A DNA stretch of 64,000 nt from Anthopleura xanthogrammica (GCA_964019055.1 OZ025211.1:1113135-1177134), one strand, 5' to 3'. Shown: positions 1 through 12,300, counted from the stretch's first letter. Numbers and translations: made by a program. The notes: generated by a model not told the origin, from the sequence alone.

Positions 1-544
1 ACAAATTATAGGATTTGATCACGACTAGACAGACAGTTATCGCAAGACCTGCTTAGGAACTCCTTGGATATGATTACAAATTCAGACTTGAATTGCATCT
101 GTCTTGCATACATTTGACTAAGAGACTTTTGCTGCAGATTATCGCGCTAAAAGTGCCTTATAACCAAAGCTATCACTTACTTGATTGTCGTAGTTTTTGA
201 AGGGAAGGCCAGAAGCGAAGAAATCGAATCAGCTCTTCAGCAAACAACCAAATTTATTTTCAATCAACTTTTATGAACTTTTATGAATATCAATGAGTTC
301 TGATATGGAATGTGGCCAACACGAGTTGCACATAGGAATTTTTTGCACGCGCGCGCTGGTTGTAAACAAAAAGCATGCAATCTACCCTTGTTGCTCGGGC
401 GTAGTGTTTTCCCATTTCAGACAACGTTTCATTCCCTTGAGTATCATTTCTTTGTTTGACGGTTTAAAATTGCCTACAATTGAAAAGGACAAACAGCTAG
501 AAAATAAATATTTTACAAACTTGGAATGAAATATTTAAGGAATG

Positions 545-590
<46 letters not shown>

Positions 591-600
591 GTAATAATAA
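545..600. repeat. (TAA)n microsatellite
   Basis: Run of AAT/TAA triplets with one interruption near the 3' end, directly left of the long hairpin at 604-792. It lies in a TRPC intron or upstream of the visible exons. Confidence 0.95.
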
Positions 601-603
601 TTT

Positions 604-792
604 TAATTTCAATAAGAAATTCAGCGATAGAAAACTTTTTTTAAAGAACATTTTAATAAAAGACGACGTTTCGACGTTTGCTTAACGTCATTTTAGGCTT
701 GATAATGACGTTAAGCAAACGTCGAAACGTCGTCTTTTATTAAAATGTTCTTTAAAAAAAGTTTTCTATCGCTGAATTTCTTATTGAAATTA
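604..792. repeat. Perfect inverted repeat (fold-back element), 89 bp arms
   Basis: Arms 604-692 and 704-792 appear perfectly complementary by eye, with an 11 nt spacer. Near the centre each arm carries the motif GACGACGTTTCGACG. The element sits between a (TAA)n tract and a (GCT)n tract. It encodes nothing convincing. A very young fold-back MITE or a replication-slippage palindrome are the main options. Confidence 0.93.
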
Positions 793-839
793 TATAGTAA
801 GCCACTATTAATAATTTTAATAAGATGAAAATAAAATTT

Positions 840-843
840 GATG

Positions 844-884
<41 letters not shown>

Positions 885-942
885 CATGATGATCATGATG
901 ATCATGATGATCATGATGATCATGATGATCATGATGATCATG
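840..942. repeat. Compound microsatellite (GCT)n + (ATGATCATG)n
   Basis: About nine GCT triplets followed by a 9 bp unit containing the self-complementary ATGATCAT. The array ends about 17 nt before the splice acceptor of the first visible TRPC exon, so it fills most of the zone where a branch point and pyrimidine tract are expected. Confidence 0.95.
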
Positions 943-959
943 TGTTACTTTTGCAACAG

Positions 960-3900
960 GACAACATAGAGACAGAGTACAAATTCGCTCGTACGCAACT
1001 TTGGGCGGATTACATCGGTGATGGAGTACCAACCTTACCACCGCCAATCAACCTTATACCAACTCCTAAATTCATCTATAGAAATCTCTCGAAATTGACC
1101 TTCAAGTGCTTTGGTTTTCCTAGGAAAGAACCCTGCCTTCCTGGGGTAAGGAAACACCTTGATTATTGTTGCTTCAATAGATATTTCCAGGGGCTGATCC
1201 AGGGGTTGTATGATGGCAATGAAAGCGAGAGTAACGCCTAATTCTAGTTAGCCATCACTCTCTCACTATCAGGCGCTAATCGAAATTCTCATAAGGGAGG
1301 CTGCTTTCCAACCCATACAACCCTTCCCCTGATCCGCCCCTGATTTCAATACATATTTCATAACATTGTCCTTTAACAGATGAGTGACTTTACGTATGGA
1401 CACCTTGATGTATATTCCCAATACAGCTCAATTTCGAGGACAAACAATGATTTTTACTCTCCTGGAAATTAATCCATCGTTTTGTCCCCCAGATTGAGCT
1501 GCATTGGGAATTGCTGCAAGGGGTCCATAGCCTTCTTGGAACATACGTCATCTCCTGTTTAGTGTGAATTTTTCAATCGAATTGATGATTGAGAATAGAG
1601 GGCAGTGTCGGCCGGACCGTCGATGAATGAGAATCATGCAGCTGATTGATACAAAGCATTAAGCCTAAATTGTGTATGATTATGATCGTCAGGGCGGAAT
1701 ATTTTAAAAGCAATTTAAGTAATTGCAATTATAGAAGCTCGAAAAAAAAACTTTTTTTTTTAGGCCTAATCCACAATTTTCCCTTTCAGATCATTCTATT
1801 AAGTATTATTTATATGAATATTCGGCTTTGTTAGTCAAGAGTAAGGCAGTATTCACAGTATTCAATACATGAAATGGAAGAAATATTTACTGTTTTGTTT
1901 TCAAGAGATTCATAATGTTTTGCCAGGTTTGACGGTTTCCACGAGTATTTTCAAAAACGTCGTTGACGTTTCGTCTGTTCGTGTTGCCAGAAGTGGCTCA
2001 AAGTCTAAAATTGGAAAGCATAGTGCATAAGAGGATCGGATCTTTAGAAAGATATTCTGGGAGGATATATGATATAGATCGGATAGGCCTAAGGGAAAGG
2101 AATCTAACAATTGGCGGGATAGCAAGCCCCACTTTGGACAGATACCCCTTGAGGCAATTCCATGAGAATTATAGCTCTTGGATGAAGATGAATTGAATTG
2201 AATCAATTCTTAAAATGGCAAGCTTAGGTTCTGGTATTTTATCCTCAAAATTGAGCTGTTTTGAGAATATTTTGTAAGGGTTCCGGCAATAGCACTAAAA
2301 ACTACCACAATAATGCAGTTTTAGCTTCAGAACTATATAACCGTTGAAGCTTCCTCGCCTTTTCCTGGAACGTTCAGAATAATTGGTACTTTCAATAGTT
2401 TGACGTCATCTGTGTATTAACAGAATCACAGACCTTACAGTTGTCAAGGGAAGTTTGTACATCAATGGTAATAAAAATATCTGAATTAAAAAATTTTTCT
2501 TAGCTAAAAAAAACCCAGTTTTATTGAGAGGAATCTCGTCGTCGCCTTTAATTTGTGTGACTATAATTATCAGAATAATTGCATTAACAGAATCAAGGGA
2601 AGTTTGTACATCAATAATGGCAATAAAAAGATCTGAATTGAAATTTCTTTCTTAGCTAAAAAAACCCCAGTTTTATCATTGAAAGGAATCTCGTCGTCGC
2701 CTTCAATTTGTGTGACTATAAATATCACCATGTTGTCATCCAATCAGAACGAACTTTATTTAATTTATTTTTTAATTTTTCTTTGATTTTCTTTCAGCAT
2801 CAGTTCAGAGTTTATGTCGAAGAAGGAAAACTTGACATGGAGCAAAAAAAACAAGACTACAAGGTAAAGATATAAAGAGCGTATGGATCGTATAAACTGT
2901 CTAAGGGTCTAGCCGCGTGATATCTCTTTACTTACTGGGGATCTTTTATCCATTTAAGTTTTACCCCCTGGGCGAAACTTCATGCTGTAACTCGAATCGA
3001 CGTGTTTAGATATTAAAACTACTTCCCGTTGTTTTCATTTCCCTCCTCTTCGTAGATATTCATGTCAGTTTTTAATGTATACAGCTTTTTCAATAAAGAT
3101 GAGAGGTCGAAGAAATAAACAGCGAATGGCGATCAGTTATTGGCGATTGCACGACCGAAAGGAACTATAGCACAATAACAATTTCTTCATATTCATACCT
3201 AAACAATGCCTACACCATTCAGCGAAGACCTCGCAATGGCGAGTAGTATGGCTCGTTCATCTTGTGAATTTCCAATTGAAAAGGTCTCATTTTACTAAGT
3301 TATTTTATCACGGCAATCACCAATCGCCGTTCGCCCCTTCAACCTTTATTGAAATAGCCATAATATGAAAACATTTTTAGACAAATAACACTGAAATACT
3401 GAACTGAATAAATGTGCGAATTTATAAAAAAAAAAAGAGAAAAACGTCGCAGTGAAAAGCAACCATAACGTGATTATTCCTTTAGTTAACCAATCAGACC
3501 TCGAGGGAATTTCTTTTAAAAGCCATGAATGCGGAATCAAATTAGCGATGACTCTTAGCTCAAAATCTTGCATAAGTGACTCTCAAAGAATCCCTCAGGC
3601 GGATTGGAATTACTGGCCACAAGTCCTCGTAAATAAAACAGGATGTGATTCGCAGATCCATAATGTTCCTCCTGAAGAGGAGTTTCGAGAAGGTGATCTG
3701 CATATCTACATTAGGGCGGATGATTGTCAACTTGTTGGGAGACTAGACTCGTGCATGGGTAATAACATTCAAAAAACACTTAATTTTGAAGCGTGTGGAG
3801 AAGGTGGGGGACTTTTAAAAGCATTCTGGAAGCAGCGATTGGAAATTTGGAGACTTTTCGATAACTCAATTCTATGTTATTATTGCCTGGACAAAAACTC

Positions 3901-6900
3901 CAGCTAACTCACAAATTGATCCCTGTAACAACCTCTGGGTTGATCTAAGTTAGGGCATGGCTAACTCACAGATCGAACCCTGAAACAACCTCTGGGCTGA
4001 TCTAAGTCAGGGCATGGCTAACTCACATATCAAACCGGCTGGGTTTTGCGTTTAGAGGAAGACCGGAGAACCCGGAGTAGATTAAAAGAGACCTAACAAA
4101 CTCTACTCACATGAGGTAGTGAGTAAAGAAAGGCAATAGTTCAAAAATAAGAAACTAATTCAATTTGCTAAAGATAGCCGCAGGAAAAGTATTCCAATCA
4201 TAGATTAAAGGGGGATAAAAGTCATAAAATTAAAGGCGCTCGTCTATGGCCAATGTGATAATCGTTAATCATCCCTTTGGGCCACATTCATTTAACCATT
4301 AGTCGACAACCCGTGTGGGTTCAGGGAAAACTTCAACCTAATTTTGTCAGAGCTTGGTTTGCTGCTGGGCAGACTGACAATTAATAAAACGGAATCGGCT
4401 ATAAGTGAAATAAAGATCTTGAGATAAGGGAATTATAATGACAAAAAACCTATTATACAACAGAAATAATGAGGAAATTAATCGCTATTTATTATTGTTG
4501 TTGGGCCCGAAATTTTCGAGTTTTCCTTCCTTCCTTTTTATACTCCTATCTTGATCTTGAAATCTAAAGTAGCTATTATAGAACTGATCGAACTGTTATC
4601 CGTATATCAAATTCAATTTCAAAATATACGATCCGCTTAAATGTATACTTTAAAAAAGCCTGGCTTCTATACAGAGTTGTTTTTTGTTTGTTTGGGTTGT
4701 TGTTTTTTTTTTGCCGTTTATTACCAAAGCCTGTTTGCTTTTTGTTAGTTTTTGCTTTATGCTTATTTTTCCTACAATTTTTCCTTACTTTTTCTGCGTT
4801 TGTTTGCTTTAAAAAAATGGTTTTGGAATCAAATTGACCAAGTCTATCTCAAGCTTGGTGCTCAGTTACATTAGCTTAACTTAACTAATATATATCGCAT
4901 CGATCTGTCAGTTCTGGGGTTTGTACGGCGTCATTTCAGGCGCCAATGTTAATTGAAAGTAAAAGAAACTTCCCTTTACAATTTAGATCTTCTCTTAAAT
5001 TCATTGATCATCACCGGCACTGCCTGAGGGGATTTAAAAGTGTTCATATGTCTTCAGAATCTAAGCTATTTTTCCTTTTCCGATATATTTGTCAAAGTGG
5101 AAACGTCTTGCCCTGTACAGACATGCGCAAGCAAAATATACTTGCACACATAGATCTGGACTGCGCACATCACTCTAATTTCACACTGTTTCGCTCTCCC
5201 TGGCCCGACAATAGTTAGCTGTTAAGACTCCTCCGTCGATCAACTATTGCGAAGCTCATAATCGATTCACTGTTCTCCGAGCGCTTATATACATTGAAAG
5301 AGACGGCTCTTGCAGCTGATTGGTTGGATTTTGCTACAACAATGGCTTCTATTTGGCCCAAATAAGAACGTAAAGAAGAGAAATTTAATTGAAGATTAAT
5401 TCATTTTTTTTTTGTTTGTATTTCAAGAACACTGTACGAGAGCTACTCAATCGATATTGGGCAAGGCGACGGAAACATAACACATCCAAAGAAAGTCCTG
5501 ACCGTCTGATAGCTATGCACAACATGAAAGATGAAGTGTCTGATATGTTAAGCGAGATTCGTAACATTCTGAAGTCAAGGGGTCGTGCTAAGAGCAGAGA
5601 TCGACTTGCAAGGTTTGAAGAAACAATGGAACAGGTTGGTTCATGATTGGTCACCTCAGGTGCTTTGCTTTGACACATTTGTTCTAAACCATACACTATT
5701 TCACAAGACACTACACTACATAGTTTTACTACATTCCAATTTCAACACAACGCATCATATCATACCACACCACACCACACAACTCAAACCCCTGCCTGCA
5801 TCACACTACCCTACACCACATTTCCTCACCCATCCCCACACCATACCACACCACACCACTCAAACCCCTGCACCTCCCTGTATCACACCACCCTACCCCA
5901 CATCACTTCACCCATCCCCACACCATACCACACTACACCACTCAAACCCCTGCACCTCCCTGCATCACACCACCCTACACCACATCACCTCACCCATCCC
6001 CACACAATACCACACAACACCACTCAAACCCCTGCACCTCCCTGCATCACACCACCCTACACCACATCACCTCACCCATTCCCACACCATACCACACCAC
6101 ACCACCCAAACCCCTGCACCTCCCTGCATCACACCACCCTACACCACATCACCTCACCCATCCCCACACAATACCACACAACACCACTCAAACCCCTGCA
6201 CCTCCCTGCATCACACCACCCTACACCACATCACCTCACCCATTCCCACACCATACCACACCACACCACCCAAACCCCTGCACCTCCCTGCATCACACCA
6301 CCCTACACCACCTCACCCATCCCCACACCATTCCACACAACACAACACCACTCAAACCCCTGCACCTCCCTGCATCACACCACCCTACACCACATCACCT
6401 CACCATTCCCACACCATACCACACCACACCACTCAAACCCCTGCAGCTCCCTACATCACACCACCCTACACCACATCACCTCACCTATCCCCACACCATA
6501 CCACACAACACCACTCAAACCCCTGCACCTCCCTGCATCACACCACCCTATACCAAATCACCTTACCCATCCCCACACCATACCACACAACACAACACCA
6601 CTCAAACCCCTGCACCTCCCTGCATCACACCACCCTACACCACATCACCTCACCCATCTCCACACCATACCACACAACACAACACCACTCAAAACCCTGC
6701 ACCTCCCTGCATCACACCACCCTACACCACATCACCTTACCCATTCCCACACCACACCACTCAAACCCCTGCACCTCCCTGCATCACACCACCCTATACC
6801 ACATCACCTCACCCATCCCCACACCATACCACACAACACAACACCACTCAAACCCCTGCACCTCCCTGCATCACACCACCCTACACCACATCACCTCACC

Positions 6901-9277
6901 CATTCCCACACCATACCACACCACACCACCCAAACCCCTGCACCTCCCTGCATCACACCACCCTACACCACATCACCTCACCCATCCCCACACAATACCA
7001 CACAACACCACTCAAACCCCTGCACCTCCCTGCATCACACCACCCTACACCACATCACCTCACCCATTCCCACACCATACCACACCACACCACCCAAACC
7101 CCTGCACCTCCCTGCATCACACCACCCTACACCACCTCACCCATCCCCACACCATTCCACACAACACAACACCACTCAAACCCCTGCACCTCCCTGCATC
7201 ACACCACCCTACACCACATCACCTCACCATTCCCACACCATACCACACCACACCACTCAAACCCCTGCAGCTCCCTACATCACACCACCCTACACCACAT
7301 CACCTCACCTATCCCCACACCATACCACACAACACCACTCAAACCCCTGCACCTCCCTGCATCACACCACCCTATACCAAATCACCTTACCCATCCCCAC
7401 ACCATACCACACAACACAACACCACTCAAACCCCTGCACCTCCCTGCATCACACCACCCTACACCACATCACCTCACCCATCTCCACACCATACCACACA
7501 ACACAACACCACTCAAAACCCTGCACCTCCCTGCATCACACCACCCTACACCACATCACCTTACCCATTCCCACACCACACCACTCAAACCCCTGCACCT
7601 CCCTGCATCACACCACCCTATACCACATCACCTCACCCATCCCCACACCATACCACACAACACAACACCACTCAAACCCCTGCACCTCCCTGCATCACAC
7701 TACCCTACACCACATTTCCTCACCCATCCCCACACCATACCACACCACACCACTCAAACCCCTGCACCTCCCTGCATCACACCACCCTACACCACATCAC
7801 CTCACCCATCCCCACACCATACCACACCACACCACTCAAACCCCTGCACCTCCCTGCATCACACCACCCTACACCACATCACCTCACCCATCCCCACACC
7901 ATACCACACCACACCACTCAAACCCCTGCACCTCCCTGCATCACACCACCCTATACCACATCACCTTACACCACGGCACACCAAACCACACCACACCACT
8001 CAAACCCCTGCACCTCCCTACATCACACCGCCCTACACCACATCACCTCACCCATCCCCACACAATACCACACAACACCACACCACTCAAACCCCTGCAC
8101 CTCCCTGCATCACACCACCCTACACCACATCACCTCACCCATCTCCACACCATACCACACAACACAACACCACTCAAAACCCTGCACCTCCCTGCATCAC
8201 ACCACCCTACACCACATCACCTTACCCATTCCCACACCACACCACTCAAACCCCTGCACCTCCCTGCATCACACCACCCTATACCACATCACCTCACCCA
8301 TCCCCACACCATACCACACAACACAACACCACTCAAACCCCTGCACCTCCCTGCATCACACTACCCTACACCACATTTCCTCACCCATCCCCACACCATA
8401 CCACACCACACCACTCAAACCCCTGCACCTCCCTGCATCACACCACCCTACACCACATCACCTCACCCATCCCCACACCATACCACACCACACCACTCAA
8501 ACCCCTGCACCTCCCTGCATCACACCACCCTACACCACATCACCTCACCCATCCCCACACCATACCACACCACACCACTCAAACCCCTGCACCTCCCTGC
8601 ATCACACCACCCTATACCACATCACCTTACACCACGGCACACCAAACCACACCACACCACTCAAACCCCTGCACCTCCCTACATCACACCGCCCTACACC
8701 ACATCACCTCACCCATCCCCACACAATACCACACAACAGCACACCACTCAAACCCCTGCACCTCCCTGCATCACACCACCCTACACCACATCACCTCACC
8801 CATCTCCACACAATACCACACAACACAACACCACTCAAACCCCTGCACCTCCCTGCATCACACCACCCTACACCACATCACCTCACCCATTCCCACACCA
8901 TACCACACAACACAACACCACTCAAACCCCTGCACCTCCCTGCATCACACCACCCTATACCACATCACCTTACACCACGGCACACAACACCACATAACAC
9001 CACATCACCTCACCCATTCCCACACCATACCACACTACACCAAACTGCTCTAAAACCAAAAACTAAATGAATATTTATCTTTGGTTAGGAGAATATCCAC
9101 ATAGAATGTCACCCTCAGCCAGCATCTTCTACAAGTTTACAACAACTAACCCCAACTAGTAACCACATTGATATATCCACTCCTAATGATATCAGCCAAA
9201 CAAAACAGGACACCAACCATAACATCGAAGAGGCAAGTGCTGATCAAGATCCTTTAGATAAACAGCCCAAAGTATAA
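960..9277 (+). CDS. TRPC-type cation channel, C-terminal exons only (5' part off the window)
   Basis: Four exons joined at phase 0: 960-1145, 2798-2863, 5428-5634, 9089-9277 (stop TAA 9275-9277), giving 215 residues of the cytoplasmic C-terminus. TRPC proteins are plasma-membrane, receptor-operated Ca2+/Na+ channels. The first exon holds the two family signatures that follow the last membrane helix: a TRP box (EYKFAR, canonical EWKFAR) and a proline-rich TRP box 2 (LPPPINLIPTPK). The next exons give a charged helical stretch with NTVRELLNRYWARRRKH and then a coiled-coil-like segment (MKDEVSDMLSEIRNILKSR), which fits the calmodulin/IP3R-binding and coiled-coil region of TRPCs. The last exon encodes a polar, low-complexity tail. 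Ankyrin repeats, pore and transmembrane helices must lie upstream of position 1. All four exons have good AG acceptors and the three internal ends have GT donors. The class (TRPC rather than another TRP) is fairly sure; the paralogue is not assignable. Confidence 0.87.
1393..1530 (+). mobile_element. MITE family A, copy 1
   Basis: About 138 bp element with long imperfect terminal inverted repeats. The left end contains CAGCTCAATTTCGAGGACAAA; the right end contains TTTTGTCCCCCAGATTGAGC and ends GCAAGGGGTCCATAG. Related copies lie at 25014-25149 and 62964-63098. It is non-coding and sits in the TRPC intron 1146-2797. Confidence 0.8.
2416..2730. repeat. Diverged tandem duplication, two copies of about 150 bp
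   Basis: About 2416-2570 and 2582-2730 share blocks such as GGGAAGTTTGTACATCAAT, CCCAGTTTTAT and GGAATCTCGTCGTCGCCTT in the same order. It is an intronic duplication just upstream of the 66 bp TRPC exon at 2798. Confidence 0.85.
3091..3352. mobile_element. MITE family B, copy 1
   Basis: About 260 bp in the second visible TRPC intron. The left end has GCGAATGGCGATCAGTTATT; the right end has AATCACCAATCGCCGTTCGC, which is nearly its reverse complement, so the ends are inverted repeats. A second, right-truncated copy lies at 55362-55500 in MON2. Confidence 0.78.
3905..4035 (-). repeat. 57 bp satellite, about 2.3 units, reverse orientation
   Basis: Two full units and part of a third, containing GGGCATGGCTAACTCACA and ATCGAACCCTGAAACAACCT. 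They are the reverse complement of the large array at 21030-22095. They lie in a TRPC intron, about 17 kb from the main array. Confidence 0.9.
4050..4130 (-). mobile_element. SINE fragment (tRNA-derived family, 3' part)
   Basis: The stretch with GACCGGAGAACCCGGAG and CTACTCACATGAGG matches the body of the fuller minus-strand SINE at 59872-60012. The tRNA-like head is missing, so it is a truncated copy. Confidence 0.55.
5755..9050. repeat. C-rich minisatellite, about 75-85 bp unit, 3.3 kb, in the last TRPC intron
   Basis: About 40 copies of a unit built from CTGCACCTCCCTGCATCACA, CCACCCTACACCACATCACC, TCACCCATCCCCACACCATA and CCACACAACACCACTCAAAC. The plus strand has almost no G outside the CTGCA block. 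Variants recur in blocks: the CACCATTCCC variant at 6401 returns at 7225 (824 bp), and the CACATTTCCT variant at 7711 returns at 8372 (661 bp), so the array grew by duplicating multi-unit segments. No stop falls in one frame, which yields a spurious long open frame. The array nearly fills the intron 5635-9088. Confidence 0.95.
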
Positions 9278-9353
9278 ACCATTAGTGGTAAGACGATAAA
9301 CTGCTGTAAACGTAATAGATTATCGTAGCGATATGATAGAAAACTGCACTGCA

Positions 9354-9548
9354 CTACACCACACCACACCACACCACACCACACCACACCACACCACACC
9401 ACACCACACCACACCACACCACACCACACCACACCACACCACACCACACCACACCACACCACACCACACCACACCACACCACACCACACCACACCACACC
9501 ACACCACACCACACCACACCACACCACACCACACCACACCACACCACA
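9354..9548. repeat. (ACACC)n pentanucleotide array in the TRPC 3' UTR region
   Basis: About 38 near-perfect ACACC units starting roughly 80 bp after the TRPC stop codon. It shares the CACACCACACC composition of the nearby minisatellite, so one may have seeded the other. If transcribed, the RNA would contain about 190 nt with no G or U. Confidence 0.97.
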
Positions 9549-10652
9549 ATGCACTACAACAAGTTATTATTTATATTTTAATTGCTTTTTCGAAGAGTAT
9601 TTATTCATTTATTTCTAATTATTCATTATTATTACTTTTTTTTCTTAGAATTTTATAATTATGGACGCAAGCTTGGCAACAGTTTCAGATGATGAGGAAA
9701 CAACAAGACTATAGATCATAGATATATGATTATAAATATACTATAGTTATTCCTGTTGGCACGGGTTAGTATAAATCATAGACTACAAAACCACAGGAAT
9801 CCCATCATGTATTAGTATATATGCGTGTAACACATGGGACTAAAAATTTATTTTTTCAAGTTCGCGAAGTTGTCCAAGTCGCGAACAATTCCACATCATG
9901 CATGGCAAAATTCCATTTCTTGTGCAATATTAAGCATGTCGGTATGCATGTCGACAAAGATTTGTAAATAATATTCAGGAATGTAAAATATTTTTCACAG
10001 AATTCTTCGCTCCTGACATTTTATATGAACTTTAAAATATTTCGACCAAAGCAGAACGAACAGATTTGGGTAAATACTGTATAAAATATATGGCCTCCCT
10101 GTGATGTATACACATGTCAAAAGTAAGAAAACAAGACGGAACAAACATAATATGTTCATTAGTATAAGAGTAAATATACCAAAGAAAACTGTTCTGCGCA
10201 TGCTCGGAAAATTGCAAGCAGCAAACATTGAACACTTGTGATTTTTCGACCTAAAAGTTAATAAATTGAATAACATTTTCTTAATCCTTCAACTCAGCAA
10301 ATAAAATAATGCATATGCACGTTTCATTTGATCAAAAGAAAGCTAAATTAATATTTAGATAGTATGGAAAACAAACAATAAACATTGAACACTTGTGAAC
10401 GCTGGTTTTTTCGACCTAAAAGTAAATAAATTGATTAAAAAAATGTTCAATCCTTCAACTCAACAAATAAGGTAATGCAGCTGCACGTTTTATTTGATCA
10501 AAACAAAGGAAAAATTAATAGTTACTTTTTTTGTCGGGGATTTTCGCTTCCATTTCTCGAGCATGCGCAGTGCTCCATGTTTGATGAACTGCAATAACAT
10601 AACATCCACAATACTGTAAGCATTTAAGTAAATTAATACATATATTATATAA

Positions 10653-10796
10653 AGTATCGTAAACCTCCGAATAAAGCCCCCCCCCCCCTGAAAATAAGCC
10701 CCATTATCACGTGATTCGATTGTTCTATTGTTCTAGGACCAAAAAAGACACGAGTGGGCAAAAATAATCCCAGGGCTTATATCAGAGGTTTACGGT
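10653..10796. mobile_element. MITE with TIR GTAAACCTCYGA
   Basis: The left end has ATCGTAAACCTCCGAATAAAGC, and the right end GGCTTATATCAGAGGTTTACG is its near reverse complement. The element is about 144 bp, non-coding, with an internal poly-C run after the left repeat. Confidence 0.78.
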
Positions 10797-11865
10797 CATC
10801 CCTAAATTTGTTAAGCTATTTCCTAATTATAGTTTTGAATAAATATAAGGAAAGGTATTTGTAGATTAGTTTGAATTGACGTCATTTCCGGTACATCCGG
10901 GAATCGAATTTTCACTGAAACAAACAGGTGAAAGTCGTGTATTCTCCGCAATGCATTGTGGTATAGTAATTTTGACAGACATGTTCCTTTCATCGTCAAG
11001 AGTGGATTTATCATGTTTAGGGCGCATAGCCGACTATATCAGTACAACGTTTTCGTTTACATGAAAAAAAGATTTGGAAACTAGTCAATATTTTTAGACA
11101 ACATCGAGAAGGCAAATATCAGTTCATAAAATTTCACTCAAGACCGGAAATGACGTCACTTAAAAGAACCATTTAAGCAAATTCAACGTTAGTAACCCTC
11201 GTTAAAGTGTCCTTTAATTTGCACCAAAACTTTGCAGAATAAATTGAACGCCAAGGAAAATTTAGTCAACAAATGACCCGTTCTGATGTTACCATGGAAA
11301 CTATCGTGCATGTTAGTTTGCCTATCCAATTAGAACATCAACATACCGAGTTTGCCTAGTTGACTTTTTTTTCCAAGAAAGTATGTCTTGCACGAATTAC
11401 AAATAACAGCTAACTTAACTTTTGTAGTGAAAAGGGAAATAAAATAAATGTTTACACTTCCTTGGTTTTGTTTCTCTCTTTAATTAATAAACAAGAATCC
11501 ATTCTACAAGTTCTATATCTATTCAAGTATCGAAACGAAAAAAATGTATATATAGATCATCCATCCATATATAATACTAACCCCGCTCTGCCGGGCTTGA
11601 CTTTTTAAAAACTAATTTTCTAATACAATTTTTTTCAGTTTTCTTCGTGTGGTTGCTGTTTTGTCCCCCTCCCACGACAATGATTTTTTAGATACAGTGA
11701 AACCATTAATAGCCAGCAAATACTGCACATATTGTAGGATAAACACCGGTTACTGATAACTATTTAAGTGGGCCCTACATGCAAGCCCAGACTAATCTCT
11801 ATCTCAACTATTTTCACCAATCATATATTCACCTATTTCGAATCTTCAGTAGCCATGGTAACCTC

Positions 11866-12275
11866 CAGCTGACAGCTGAGAGTTTGAATCAACATGTACT
11901 TCATGACCCTGTCAACTATCCCTGATTGTCACGGTCTGGTGATTCTGATTACATACCGAAGTAGCTAGTCACATCAGTAAACAGGGGCGGCGCAGCGTTT
12001 TTGGCCCTGGGGGGGCTAAGAAGATTAATTCTGTTGTAATTTAATTTTAATTTCATCATAAAATGTTTATAATTTTCGAAAACAGTGCATTTTACAATAT
12101 AATTTTAGAGACCCGCTGAGAGTCTGAATCTACATGTACTTCATGACCCTGTCACAGACTCGTACCCAGTTGCTTATTATTCAGTCACTGTCTAGTAGAT
12201 TCTGATTGCATAACAAAGTAGCAAGGGACATCCGTGAGAGTGCATTTTACATTAGAGACCAGCTGAGATTGGTAA
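11866..12275. repeat. Direct duplications in the P450 upstream region
   Basis: The block around 11866-11975 (GCTGAGAGTTTGAATCAACA, ACATGTACTTCATGACCCTG) returns at about 12114-12235. A shorter motif, GTGCATTTTACA with a following GCTGAGA, occurs at about 12084-12122 and again at 12240-12270. The last copy ends about 30 bp before the P450 ATG, so this is promoter or 5' UTR DNA duplicated at least twice. Confidence 0.75.
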
Positions 12276-12300
12276 CGTTTACCTGATTCCGCCTCACACG

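Larger units (their letters stand above)
9278..12300. other. Intergenic, TRPC to P450: 3' UTR candidate and repeats
   Basis: Apart from the pentamer array, the duplications and the MITE listed separately, I see no coding sequence. About 10220-10370 and 10385-10530 form a tandem duplication sharing CATTGAACACTTGTGA and TTTTTTCGACCTAAAAGT. A sequence at 11980-12020 with a CCCTGGGGGGGCT end looks like transposon debris. No convincing exon, RNA gene or CpG-rich promoter was seen. Confidence 0.6.

Noticed and set aside
825..959. Ala/Asp/His repeat fused in frame to the TRP-box exon
   Set aside because: It is the microsatellite before a clear AG acceptor at 958-959; TRPC proteins have a membrane helix there, not a repeat.
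3452..3907. Open frame of about 150 codons in a TRPC intron
   Set aside because: It begins with GTG (first ATG much later), has no recognised domain, and runs into the satellite. I see no splice context.
5585..9070. Very long open frame (over 1100 codons) rich in His, Pro and Thr
   Set aside because: It is the minisatellite read in one frame. G-poor repeats lack stops, the units shift frame along the array, and it lies between two TRPC exons with proper splice signals.
9244..9581. ORFs repeating VWCGV or TTPHH on both strands
   Set aside because: Translations of the ACACC pentamer array.
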